64,000 bases of DNA from Ipomoea triloba (Eukaryota; Streptophyta; Magnoliopsida; Solanales; Convolvulaceae), in the NCBI RefSeq assembly GCF_003576645.1, contig NC_044923.1, positions 3,609,178 through 3,673,177 on the forward strand, read 5' to 3'. Positions 26,566-36,775 of this stretch are shown here, piece after piece (the stretch's first letter is position 1; the number at the start of each line of letters is the position of its first letter). The position numbers and the translations under genes were made by a program. The notes beneath the pieces are model-generated. The model saw only the letters and a list, made by a program, of their open reading frames with translations, was not told the origin of the DNA and did no database searches.

Positions 26566-27030
26566 TGTTGAATCAAAAGGTTGATCACAATTGTTGGCAA
26601 AAAGAAATTCCAATTCGAGTCAGAAAAGGAGTACTCCAAGATTAGAAATCAAATCACAAACAAACTAGGAATAACACCAATACTGTTTTGGTTATGATTA
26701 GTTGGCTATTTAAAGGACCTCTCACCATTACACCAGACGGATTTCCTAGCTAATCTTGTGAGGTATTAGAGAGTTTGAGAGGATTCTAAATTCACCTAGA
26801 AAGTAGTACATGTGTTTAGGTTACAATAGATTAGATAGGAGAAGATCAATCTATTCTATAATTTCTGGTTCCAAAACTATGTACTTTGAATATTAAGCTT
26901 TTAGTAGATTTAGGCAAATTCTCAAATTGAGAAGTGCCTCGCAGACTAGGGATTTTTCCAAACTGCGTTATCAGTCTCTTGTGTTAAAACTGTTGTTTTA
27001 ACATCTCTGTGTGTTGCGCATTACATTTCA
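26566..27030 (+). repeat. 5' LTR of the Sirevirus-type element
   Basis: Starts TGTTGAATC and matches the partial 3' LTR (from 30133) closely over the first 220 bp, with a few substitutions such as GGTTGATC against GGTTAATC. The right end is uncertain by several bases because the 3' LTR is incomplete; a CA end near 27030 is the best guess. Confidence 0.8.
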
Positions 27031-27039
27031 TTTTTTAAT

Positions 27040-27052
27040 TGGTATCAGAGCC
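27040..27052 (+). other. primer binding site (tRNA-iMet)
   Basis: TGGTATCAGAGCC, the canonical plant Copia primer binding site, just upstream of the gag start at 27082. Confidence 0.85.
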
Positions 27053-27081
27053 AAACTGCTTAAGTTATTAGTAGGAACCTA

Positions 27082-29586
27082 ATGGAGTTCCCCAGAGAAG
27101 GACTATCAAACAACAGGCCACCAGCCCTACGTGGTACAAACTACTCTTATTGGAAAGCTAGAATGAAAATCTACATATTAGTCCAAGGAGAAAGAGTATG
27201 GAGGGCTGTTGAAAACGAATGGAAACATCCCCTTGATGACAATAACAAAGCAAAAGGTCGTGCTGATTGGAGCGAAGAAGAACTCAAAGAGTTCAACTAT
27301 AACTAAAAAGCTATAAATGCCATCTACGAAGCCGTGAGTGAAGAAACAGTCAAACTAATCGCTGCCACAAATGTAGCAAAAACAGCATGAGATATATTGT
27401 GTGATCATCATGAAGGAAACTCGACAGTCAAACAATCAAAACTACAAATGGTCCAAACTCAGTTTGAAAATCTGAAGATGGAGGAAGAAGAAGATATCAC
27501 ACAATTTAATGGAAGAATACTAGAAATTGCTGGGGAAGCCTATAACTTAGGAGAACCCATTCCTGAAAACAGGTTAGTAAAAAAGGTGTTGCGGTCATTA
27601 TCAGAAAGATTTATGATGAAAGTAACAGCTATTCAAGAAAGCAAAGATCTCAATACCTGCAAGTTAAGTGATCTAATGGGAAACCTTAAAACATATGAGC
27701 TTGAGATGCTGCAAAACAAAAAGCCTAATGGCAAAGGAATAGCCTTTCAATCAAAACAAGACACCAACTCAGATGAAGATACTGAAAAAATGGAAGAATC
27801 CATTGTTGTGTTGACAAAAAACTTCAACAGAGTTCTCAAGAAATTTAACAAATTCAAAAATAAGAACAAGAGTTTCTCAAATAATCAAGGGAGTCCATCA
27901 TTTGCACAAAACCAATCCGTCAATCCCAAAAAGGAAGGGAAACCAAACCTAGATGGAATACAGTGCTATGAACGCAAGGGATATGGACATATTCAGTCAG
28001 AATGTCCAAATTACCTAAGAATGAAGAACAAAACATATGTAACAACCTTGAGTGATGACTCAGATAGTGAAGAAGAAAACAACACAAATTTTGTGGCATT
28101 TTTCAAAAATCATGAAGACGATGATGAATCAAAGGAGGACATGCAAGATCTATTAAACTCCTATACACAGCTGCACGCCAAGTGGGAAGAAATCATCAAA
28201 GTAAACTTAAATCTCATGCAAGAAAATCACTTCCTTAAAAGTGAAAAGGAAAAGGAAATACTTCTTCACAAAGAAACCCAAGAAAAGTTAATGAAATCAC
28301 TAGAAGAGGGAGACAAGTTGCTACAGAAAATAAGAAGACTAACTGAAAGTGCAGTACAACCAGACTTAGCAACAAGGAAAGATTCTGCAGTCGAAAACAG
28401 AGAAGTGTTACAACATCACTTTCAACACCGTAGAAGAATCAGATGTTACTACTGTCACAGATTGGGACACATCAAGGCACACTGCTACAAAAGAAAAAAT
28501 GATCTCCATAACAGAATCTGGGCAAAGCAAGAACAAAAACCAGCCCAAAAAGTCTGGGTCAGAAAAAATCAAACACCAGTCACAGCTTATACAGTCTGGG
28601 TCAGAAAAAATCAAACACCAGTCACAGCTTATACTTTCTGGGTCAGAAAAAATCAAACACCAGTCACAGCTTATACTTCAAAAATCAGCAAAGAAACAAG
28701 TGTTTGGTACTTTGACAGTGGGTGTTCAAGCAAAGAAACAAGTGTTTGGTACTTTGACAGTGGGTGTTCAAGACACATGACCGGTGTTTGGTACTTTGAC
28801 AGTGGGTGTTCAAGACACATGACCGAAAACCCAAACAATCTAGATGACGTCCATTACAAAAATGAAGGACATGTAACCTTTGGAGATGGAGAAAGGGGGC
28901 AAATCATTGCTAGCGGAACACTAAATGTCCATGGTCTACCCAGATTGCCAAGAGTTTTCTTGGTACAAGGCTTAAAAGCAAACCTTATCAGTATAAGTTA
29001 GCTGTGTGAAGATGAACTAAGGGTAGAATTCTCAAAAGAAAATTGCAAAGTGTACAACCAAGGACATGAATGCGTCATGATGGGAAAAAGGTCCTCGGAT
29101 AAATGCTACACATGGGATAGCCATTTAACCTGCAACCAAGTCACTATCAATCAAACACTTCTGTGGCATTAACGTATGGGGCATATAAATTTTCATGATA
29201 TGAAAAAGCGATTAAAAAGGGGAGCATACCGAGGTATTCCAAAACTGGACATTGATGAAAATAGAAAATATGATGCATGTCTTGAAAACAAAATGACAAG
29301 GAGTAGCCACAAAAGAACACCAGGAGTTCACACTTCAAGAATTATGGAACTTCTCCATATGGACCTCTTTGGACCCACTCAAACAGAAAGCAAAGTTGTT
29401 AGAACACCTGTTCCAACAACAGAGAGGATCTCTAAAGATCCAGAAGGAAAGAAGGTGGAACAAACTCTGTATCGAAACATGATAGGCAGTCTACTCTATT
29501 TAACAGCGAGCAGACCAGATTTAAGTTTTGGGGTAGGGATATGTGTCAGATATCAAGCCAATCCATGGAAACGAATTCAATTCTGA
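27082..29586 (+). pseudogene. Sirevirus gag-pol remnant with stops and an int-to-RT deletion
   Basis: Gag starts at ATG 27082 and has an in-frame TAA at 27304 and a TGA near 27388. It stays open from 27397 to 29001, then stops again near 29001 and 29170. Seen in order: Gag; a first zinc knuckle with its second Cys replaced by Arg (CYERKGYGHIQSEC); an acidic coiled region; a second intact knuckle (CYYCHRLGHIKAHC, near 28444); protease motif YFDSGCSRHMT; the GAG-pre-integrase region; and the start of the integrase core (MDLFGPTQTES). This runs directly into a late RT segment (YRNMIGSLLYLTASRPDLSF). The integrase DDE core and most of RT are deleted near 29391. Clearly non-autonomous. Confidence 0.85.
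28552..28826 (+). repeat. consecutive 42-bp duplications in the protease region
   Basis: A 42-bp unit encoding WVRKNQTPVTAYT occurs three times (28552-28677). Just downstream a different sequence (VWYFDSGCS) occurs three times at the same spacing, with TGTTTGG at 28701, 28743 and 28785. All repeats are in frame and nearly identical. Two unrelated sequences duplicated at the same 42-bp period point to an assembly effect. Confidence 0.85.
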
Positions 29587-30120
29587 CTTTCTGACTCTTT
29601 TTGATGTTCTAGTGAAGATCTGTTGATGATGAAATCTTTTGCTGAATATTATGCTGATGATGAAGTTTTTTTTGCTAATATGCTGATGATGAAGTTTTTT
29701 GCTAATATGCTGGAATGATAAGAACATGTTTTTGTGCTGCCGATGTTCATATTCTTGTGCTGCTGATGTTATGAAGTCTAGAATACTATAGTACTCAAAA
29801 TTTTTGTTGTTCTGATAAGAACATATGTTTGTGTCATTAATGCTACTAAGAAGTTCAGAAAACTATGAACTATCATGTATACTACTAATGATGAAACTTC
29901 TCTAAACAGCCAAATGATTCAAATCATTAACAAATGATTAACTCTGATGCTGATGAATCTACTCACTAATTGGTACTACTATAATCATCTCATCTACCTC
30001 TCAAAACTACCATACTGACCTGAAGTCACAAAGACTCAAACAGAAGATTCAGGACCAAAAGAGGAAACACAGGAGAATCAACTAAGGGGGAGAAATCAAG
30101 GTTTTTGCCAAAAATTTGAC

Positions 30121-30132
30121 AAAGGGGGAGAG
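30121..30132 (+). other. polypurine tract of the Sirevirus-type element
   Basis: AAAGGGGGAGAG lies immediately before TGTTGAATC of the 3' LTR. A second tract, AAGGGGGAGAAA, lies about 35 bp upstream. Repeated tracts of this form are a known Sirevirus hallmark. Confidence 0.75.
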
Positions 30133-30360
30133 TGTTGAATCAAAAGGTTAATCACAATTGTTGGCAAAAAGAAATTCCAATTCGAGTCAGAAAAGGAGTA
30201 CACCAAGATTAGAAATCAAATCACAAACAAACTAGGAATAACACCAATACTGTTTTGGTTCTGATTAGTTGGCTATTTAAAGGACCTCTCACCATCACGC
30301 CAGACGGATTTCCTAGCTAATCTTGTCAGGTATTAGAGAGTTTGAGAGGATTCTAAATTT
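30133..30360 (+). repeat. truncated 3' LTR
   Basis: Matches the first 228 bp or so of the 5' LTR and ends at GGATTCTAAATTT, where satellite (CCCTGGTAATGCAGGTCACT) takes over. The shared TAAATTT suggests a recombination or microhomology junction. Confidence 0.8.
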
Positions 30361-30633
30361 CCCTGGTAATGCAGGTCACTAACATGTAATTACGTCTTGA
30401 TGAACTAAATTGATATGTTTATGTACCTAATTGCAAATTTAAAAAGTTTGAGGGCCTAATTGATTTTTCAGGTACAGTTTGATGGCCTATTAGACAAATT
30501 TTACGCTTAAAAAGTGACATTTACATTTACCTGTTATTGCTGGTCTCTAACAGGTAATTATGCCTTGATGAACTAAATTGACATGTTTATGTACCAAATT
30601 GAACTTTAAATAGATTGAGAGCCTAATTGATGC

Positions 30634-30634
30634 N
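30634..30634. other. single-N join before a 1.85-kb duplicate
   Basis: The N sits between satellite (...CTAATTGATGC) and a restart inside the retroelement protease region. Everything after it, to 32486, repeats 28782-30633 at an offset of 1853 bp. Confidence 0.9.
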
Positions 30635-32486
30635 AAGTGTTTGGTACTTTGACAGTGGGTGTTCAAGACACATGACCGAAAACCCAAACAATCTAGATGA
30701 CGTCCATTACAAAAATGAAGGACATGTAACCTTTGGAGATGGAGAAAGGGGGCAAATCATTGCTAGCGGAACACTAAATGTCCATGGTCTACCCAGATTG
30801 CCAAGAGTTTTCTTGGTACAAGGCTTAAAAGCAAACCTTATCAGTATAAGTTAGCTGTGTGAAGATGAACTAAGGGTAGAATTCTCAAAAGAAAATTGCA
30901 AAGTGTACAACCAAGGACATGAATGCGTCATGATGGGAAAAAGGTCCTCGGATAAATGCTACACATGGGATAGCCATTTAACCTGCAACCAAGTCACTAT
31001 CAATCAAACACTTCTGTGGCATTAACGTATGGGGCATATAAATTTTCATGATATGAAAAAGCGATTAAAAAGGGGAGCATACCGAGGTATTCCAAAACTG
31101 GACATTGATGAAAATAGAAAATATGATGCATGTCTTGAAAACAAAATGACAAGGAGTAGCCACAAAAGAACACCAGGAGTTCACACTTCAAGAATTATGG
31201 AACTTCTCCATATGGACCTCTTTGGACCCACTCAAACAGAAAGCAAAGTTGTTAGAACACCTGTTCCAACAACAGAGAGGATCTCTAAAGATCCAGAAGG
31301 AAAGAAGGTGGAACAAACTCTGTATCGAAACATGATAGGCAGTCTACTCTATTTAACAGCGAGCAGACCAGATTTAAGTTTTGGGGTAGGGATATGTGTC
31401 AGATATCAAGCCAATCCATGGAAACGAATTCAATTCTGACTTTCTGACTCTTTTTGATGTTCTAGTGAAGATCTGTTGATGATGAAATCTTTTGCTGAAT
31501 ATTATGCTGATGATGAAGTTTTTTTTGCTAATATGCTGATGATGAAGTTTTTTGCTAATATGCTGGAATGATAAGAACATGTTTTTGTGCTGCCGATGTT
31601 CATATTCTTGTGCTGCTGATGTTATGAAGTCTAGAATACTATAGTACTCAAAATTTTTGTTGTTCTGATAAGAACATATGTTTGTGTCATTAATGCTACT
31701 AAGAAGTTCAGAAAACTATGAACTATCATGTATACTACTAATGATGAAACTTCTCTAAACAGCCAAATGATTCAAATCATTAACAAATGATTAACTCTGA
31801 TGCTGATGAATCTACTCACTAATTGGTACTACTATAATCATCTCATCTACCTCTCAAAACTACCATACTGACCTGAAGTCACAAAGACTCAAACAGAAGA
31901 TTCAGGACCAAAAGAGGAAACACAGGAGAATCAACTAAGGGGGAGAAATCAAGGTTTTTGCCAAAAATTTGACAAAGGGGGAGAGTGTTGAATCAAAAGG
32001 TTAATCACAATTGTTGGCAAAAAGAAATTCCAATTCGAGTCAGAAAAGGAGTACACCAAGATTAGAAATCAAATCACAAACAAACTAGGAATAACACCAA
32101 TACTGTTTTGGTTCTGATTAGTTGGCTATTTAAAGGACCTCTCACCATCACGCCAGACGGATTTCCTAGCTAATCTTGTCAGGTATTAGAGAGTTTGAGA
32201 GGATTCTAAATTTCCCTGGTAATGCAGGTCACTAACATGTAATTACGTCTTGATGAACTAAATTGATATGTTTATGTACCTAATTGCAAATTTAAAAAGT
32301 TTGAGGGCCTAATTGATTTTTCAGGTACAGTTTGATGGCCTATTAGACAAATTTTACGCTTAAAAAGTGACATTTACATTTACCTGTTATTGCTGGTCTC
32401 TAACAGGTAATTATGCCTTGATGAACTAAATTGACATGTTTATGTACCAAATTGAACTTTAAATAGATTGAGAGCCTAATTGATGC
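30635..32486 (+). repeat. second copy of the Sirevirus 3' half plus flanking satellite
   Basis: Copy of 28782-30633 (3' protease region, int/RT remnant, polypurine tract, truncated LTR and about 270 bp of satellite) at a fixed offset of 1853 bp. The remnant frames at 29176-29586 and 31029-31439 translate identically. The copy starts and ends inside other features and follows an N, so it is best read as an assembly duplication; a tandem segmental duplication is the alternative. Confidence 0.88.
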
Positions 32487-32977
32487 CTATTTGACACATT
32501 TTATGCAAAAAAAAAATGACATTTAAATTTACCTGGTATTACAGGTCCCTAACAGGTAATTACGCCTTGATGAACTAAATTTGTATGTTTATGTACCTAA
32601 TTGCAACTTTAAAGAGTTTGAGAGCCTAATTGAATTTTCAGGTACAGTTTGAAGGCCTATTAGACACATTTTACGCTAAAAAAATGACATTTACATTTAC
32701 CTGTTATTACAGGTCCCTAACAAGTAATTATGCCTTGATGAACTAAATTGACAGGTTTATGTTTCAAATTGAACTTTAAATAGTTTGAGAGCCTAATAGA
32801 TGCCTATTTGACACATTTTATGCAAAAAAAATGACATTTAAATTTACCTGATATTACAAGTCATTAATAGGTAATTATGGCTTATAAACTAAATTGACAT
32901 GTTGATGTACCCAATTGCAATTATAAAAAGTTTGAGTGCCTAATTGATTTTTGTCTATTTGACACATTTTATGCAAN

Positions 32978-33012
<35 letters not shown>

Positions 33013-33865
33013 GACATTCACATTTACCTGTTATTACAGGTCACTAACATGTAATTACGCTTTGATGAACTAAATTGATATGTTTATGTACCTAATTGGA
33101 ACTTTAAAAAGTTTGAAGGCCTAATTGATTTTTCAGGTACAGTTTGATGGCCTATTGGACACATTTTACGCTTAAAAAGTTACATTTAAATTTTACCCTT
33201 TATTACAGGTCACTAATAGGTAATTATGACATTATGAACTAAATTGGCATGTTTATGTACCAAATTGAAATTTAAATAGGTTGAGAGCCTAATTGATGCC
33301 TATTTGAGACATTTTATGCAAAAAGAAGTGACATTTAAATTTACCTGGTATTACAGGTCACTAACAGGTAATTATGGCTTATAAACTAAATTGACATGTT
33401 TATGTACCCAATTGCAATTTTAAAAGGTTTGAGTGCCTAATTGATTTTTCAGATAAAGTTCGATTGTCTATTTGACATATTTTATGCATTAAAAAAAGGG
33501 GCATTTACATTTACCTGGTATTACAGGTCACTAACATGTAATTACGCCTTGATAAACTAAATTGATATGTTTATGTACCTAATTGCAACTTTAAAAAGTT
33601 TGAGGTCTAATTGATTTTTCAGGTACAGTTTGATAGCCTATTAGACACATTTTACGCTTAAAAAGTGACATTTACATTTACCTGGTATTACAGGTCACTA
33701 ACAGGTACAGGTCACTAACAGGTAATTACGCCTTGATGAACTAAATTGATATGTTTATGTACCTAATTGCTACTTTAAAAATTTTTAAGTGCCTAATTGA
33801 TTTTTAGGTACAGTTTGATGGCCTATTAGACACATTTTACGCTTAAAAAGTGACATTTACATTTA
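32487..33865. repeat. satellite array, third block
   Basis: A, B and C type monomers continue after the duplicated retroelement. An N at 32977 sits inside a poly-A run of more than 30 bases. A 15-bp repeat of ACAGGTCACTAACAGGT occurs near 33690-33725. No gene is seen. Confidence 0.92.
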
Positions 33866-33988
33866 CCTGTTGATGGATCTCAGCGCTGCACTATGCTTAC
33901 TTCCCACCTCCCATAACCCACCTTTGATCACCAAGCCCAGCTATGCAGCATGCCTAACTCTTGAGACTTGGACCGAACCCGTGACCTC

Positions 33989-34001
33989 GGCTCTGATACC
34001 A
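33989..34001 (-). other. primer binding site of the Cassandra element
   Basis: GGCTCTGATACCA on the plus strand, i.e. TGGTATCAGAGCC on the minus strand, the tRNA-iMet binding site. It fixes the orientation of the element. Confidence 0.8.
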
Positions 34002-34136
34002 AAACCCACCTTTGATCACCAAGCCCAGCTATGCAGCATGCCTAACTCTTGAGACTTGGACTTGGCACGACCTACGCCCACATCCCACCTGGGATTGGAC
34101 TCGGCTTTCGCCTCGCCATCGAACCCAGCGCTGCAC

Positions 34137-34276
34137 TATGCTTACTTCCCAGCGCTATGCTTACTTCCCAGGGGGTCACCCATCCCGTGACTGCCGAATG
34201 CTTACTTCCCAGCGCTATGCTTACTTCCCAGGGGGTCACCCATCCCGTGACTGCCGAAAGTCAAGCACGCTTAACC
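34137..34276 (-). other. 5S rRNA-like pol III control region, part duplicated
   Basis: On the minus strand it matches the A-box/IE/C-box part of plant 5S rRNA: GTTAAGCGTGCTTG (34263-34275) and GATGGGTGACC..CTGGGAAGT (34222-34245). A 60-bp unit holding the C-box part is repeated exactly (34141-34200 and 34201-34260). It is not a complete 5S gene: the first third and the terminator are absent. Confidence 0.7.
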
Positions 34277-34443
34277 ATAGAGTTCTTTGGCTAACTGGTT
34301 GCCATTTCCTTCCTAAAACCAATTGGTGATAGGTAGGTGGACTAATACCATTTAACCACATCCCTCCATGGTAAGCCACAGCGCCACGTCTCGAATCGAG
34401 CAGGGGCTGAACTCGGCCAACCTTGCCGACGCCCAACACCTGT

Positions 34444-34560
34444 TATTACAGGTCACTAACAGTTAATTATGCTTTGATGAACTAAATTGACATGTTTATG
34501 TTCCTAATTGAACTTTAAATAGTTTGAGAGCCTAATTGATGCCTATTTGACACATTTTAT

Positions 34561-34595
<35 letters not shown>

Positions 34596-35500
34596 GACAT
34601 TTACATTTACTTGGTATTACAGGTCACTAACAAGTAATTATGGCTTATAAACTAAATTGACATGTTTATGTACCCAATTGCAATTTTAACAGGTTTGAGT
34701 GCATAATTGATTATTCAGATAAAGTTCGATTGTCTATTTGACACATTTTATGCAAAAAAAAAAAAACAAAACAAAACAAAAAAAAAAGTGACATTTACAT
34801 TTACCTGGTATTACAGATCACTAACAGGTAATTACGCCTTGATGAACTAAATTGATATGTTTATGTACCTAATTGCTACTTTAAAAAGTTTGAGTGCCTA
34901 ATTGATTTTTCAGGTACAGTTTGATGGCCTATTAGACACATTTTACGTTTAAAAAGTGACATTTACATTTACCTGTTATTATAGGTAACTAACAGGTAAT
35001 TACGCATTGATGAACTAAATTGATATGTTTATGTACCTAATTGCAACTTTTAAAACTTTAATGGGCCTAATTGATTTTTCAGGTAAAGTTCGATGGCCTA
35101 TTTGACACATTTTATGCTTAAAAAGTGACATTTCTTTTTATCTGTTATTACATGTCACTAACAGGTAATTATGTCTTGATAAACTAAATTGATATGTTTA
35201 TGTACTTAATTGCAACTTTAAAAAGTTTGAGGGCCTAATTGATTTTTCAGGTAAAGTTCGATGGCCTATTTGACACATTTTTCAAGTAGCCTTCTCCAGC
35301 ACTCCTTGCCCTCCGGCGTCAATTTTTGTTGCAAGAAAATCGCTGGAATTTGAGTGACCTGATATTACAAGTCATTAACAGGTAATTGGGCTTTAATGGA
35401 TTAAATTGACATGTTTATGTACCTAATTGTAACTTTAAAATATTTGAGGGTCTAATTAACTTTTCAGGTAAAGTACGATGGTCCATTTGACCTTTTTTTT
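34444..35500. repeat. satellite array, last block and decayed edge
   Basis: Satellite resumes after the Cassandra insertion, with long poly-A runs (34562-34592, 34757-34787). It degrades after about 35280, where a short unrelated stretch (CAAGTAGCCTTCTCCAGCAC) interrupts. The last recognisable, strongly diverged monomer ends near 35500. Confidence 0.88.
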
Positions 35501-35958
35501 ATCTTAAATTTAATTCTACGGGACAAATGCTATCAATATAATCAAGAAAAGAAATGATGTGCATAGAATAATATTTCCTTGTCATTGGATCATTAACTAC
35601 CACTCGTGTAGGGGGTATAAACGAGTGGAGCTACTCAAGTTTGATTCAATGTTAAAATTTGATTCAATTATGTTATGCTAAATTTAGATTTGAGTAATTC
35701 GAGTTATGAATCAATTTGGATTCAAACATTCACTAGTACAAATTTTTATTATTAATTTAAACATGTTTTTATTTTTATTATTAATTTAATAATTATATGA
35801 ATATGAATGTGTTCCTTATTAAGAACAAACGTGTAAATTTTTTAATTTAAACAAAAACATATAATATGTGTATCAGTGTGTGCTCTAGGACCCTTTTGAT
35901 TTTTATTTATTTATTTTTTAAATCTAGCTTTTCTTGCTATGAGGAACATTAAAACAAT
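35501..35958. other. AT-rich intergenic stretch
   Basis: No coding potential, RNA gene or recognisable mobile element is seen between the satellite edge and the foldback element. Confidence 0.6.
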
Positions 35959-36553
35959 GAGTAAATATCAATTTTGATCCCACGACTATTAGCAAAATGA
36001 CAATTTTAGTCCACATGTTTAATTTCTACCAATTTTGGTCATATGACTATTTTTTAGTACCAATTTTGGTCCCACGACTAATGTTTTAGTGCCAAAATCC
36101 ATCACGCTGATCACCAATATGTTTAAGACGTGCCAAAATCTAAAAATTTTAAAGGTATTTTCGTCTTTTTCAACTCAATATCCCAATTTGAGCATGAACA
36201 AAGAAATATAAGTTCTAAGGTCGATCATAATTCACAGTTTTCCTCCTCAAATTAAGGTAAAATTAGGAGGAAAACTACGAATTTTGATCGATCTTAGGAC
36301 TTAAATCCATTTATTCATGCTCAAATTGAAATATTGAATTGAAAATGGCGAAAATACTCTTAACAATTTTAGATTTTTGCACGTTTTAAGCGGATGGGTG
36401 ACCGGCGCGATGAATTTTGGCACTAAAATAATAGTCGTGGATGAAAATTGGTACTAAACCAATAGTCGTAGGACCAAATTTAGTAGAAATTAAACATGTG
36501 GACCAAAATTGTCATTTTGCTAATATTCGTGGAATCAAAATTGGTATTTGCTC
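35959..36553. mobile_element. foldback / MULE-like MITE with long inverted repeats
   Basis: 595 bp that is almost entirely an inverted repeat. The left arm starts GAGTAAATATCAATTTTGAT and the right arm ends as its imperfect complement (ATCAAAATTGGTATTTGCTC). The arms are about 280 bp with a centre near 36255. It is flanked by a perfect 10-bp direct repeat TTAAAACAAT (35949-35958 and 36554-36563), read as the target duplication. It has no coding capacity. A 9-11 bp duplication with long inverted ends fits a Mutator-like MITE or foldback element. Confidence 0.8.
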
Positions 36554-36659
36554 TTAAAACAATTATACTCCGCAGTATTTATGAGTTGGTTGAACGTAAC
36601 GGAAACATTGGATTAACAATCTTTTTTTTCTGTGAGTATGGCTGACTCTTTCTTAACCT

Positions 36660-36775
36660 AGCATAAAGAGTCAACAGTTGACTTCACTAAAGCTACAACC
36701 CATTCCCATCATCAGTGTAAATCAGGACACCGGGTACCACTAGACCACAAGTTCTTTGAATTAACAATCTTATAT
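36660..36775 (-). mobile_element. SINE-like fragment
   Basis: On the minus strand AACTTGTGGTCTAGTGGTAC resembles a tRNA A-box (TGGTCTAGTGG). The right-hand part is degenerate and I see no convincing B-box. A tRNA-derived SINE remnant is the best guess. Confidence 0.35.

Larger units (their letters stand above)
26566..30360 (+). mobile_element. decayed Sirevirus-type Copia retrotransposon
   Basis: Begins TGTTGAATCAAAAGG directly in satellite. It has a 5' LTR of about 465 bp, a TGGTATCAGAGCC primer binding site, a gag-pol region with stops and a large internal deletion, two AAGGGGGAG-type tracts (about 30086 and 30122), and a 3' LTR cut off after about 228 bp. Repeated purine tracts of this type, the long Gag with two zinc knuckles and the DSGCSRHMT protease are typical of the Sirevirus/SIRE lineage. 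The element is defective. The last part of its 3' LTR is replaced by satellite at a TAAATTT microhomology. Confidence 0.85.
33871..34438 (-). mobile_element. Cassandra-type TRIM element carrying 5S rRNA-like sequence
   Basis: A 568-bp GC-richer insert in the satellite, flanked by a perfect 5-bp target duplication CCTGT (33866-33870 and 34439-34443), with TG...CA ends. Read on the minus strand it starts TGTTGGGCGTCGGCAAGG. It contains a 5S rRNA-like part (GGTTAAGCGTGCTTG, then GATGGGTGACCCCCTGGGAA) and has a TGGTATCAGAGCC primer binding site (33989-34001). This combination is the known signature of Cassandra, a small non-coding LTR element with 5S in its LTRs. The internal region and 3' LTR are rearranged: a segment of nearly 60 bp (CCCACCTTTGATCACCAAGC...) lies on both sides of the primer site, and the 3' LTR is mostly missing. 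Confidence 0.82.

Noticed and set aside
31029..31439. A second independent Sirevirus insertion
   Set aside because: It is identical to 29176-29586, at a constant offset, and follows an N; a duplication or assembly artefact explains it better.
34137..34276. A functional 5S rRNA gene
   Set aside because: Only the internal part of 5S is present and it is duplicated; the 5' third and terminator are missing.
34012..34329. Protein-coding frames in the 33.9-34.4 kb insert
   Set aside because: The insert is a non-coding Cassandra TRIM; the frames arise from its duplicated 5S-like part.
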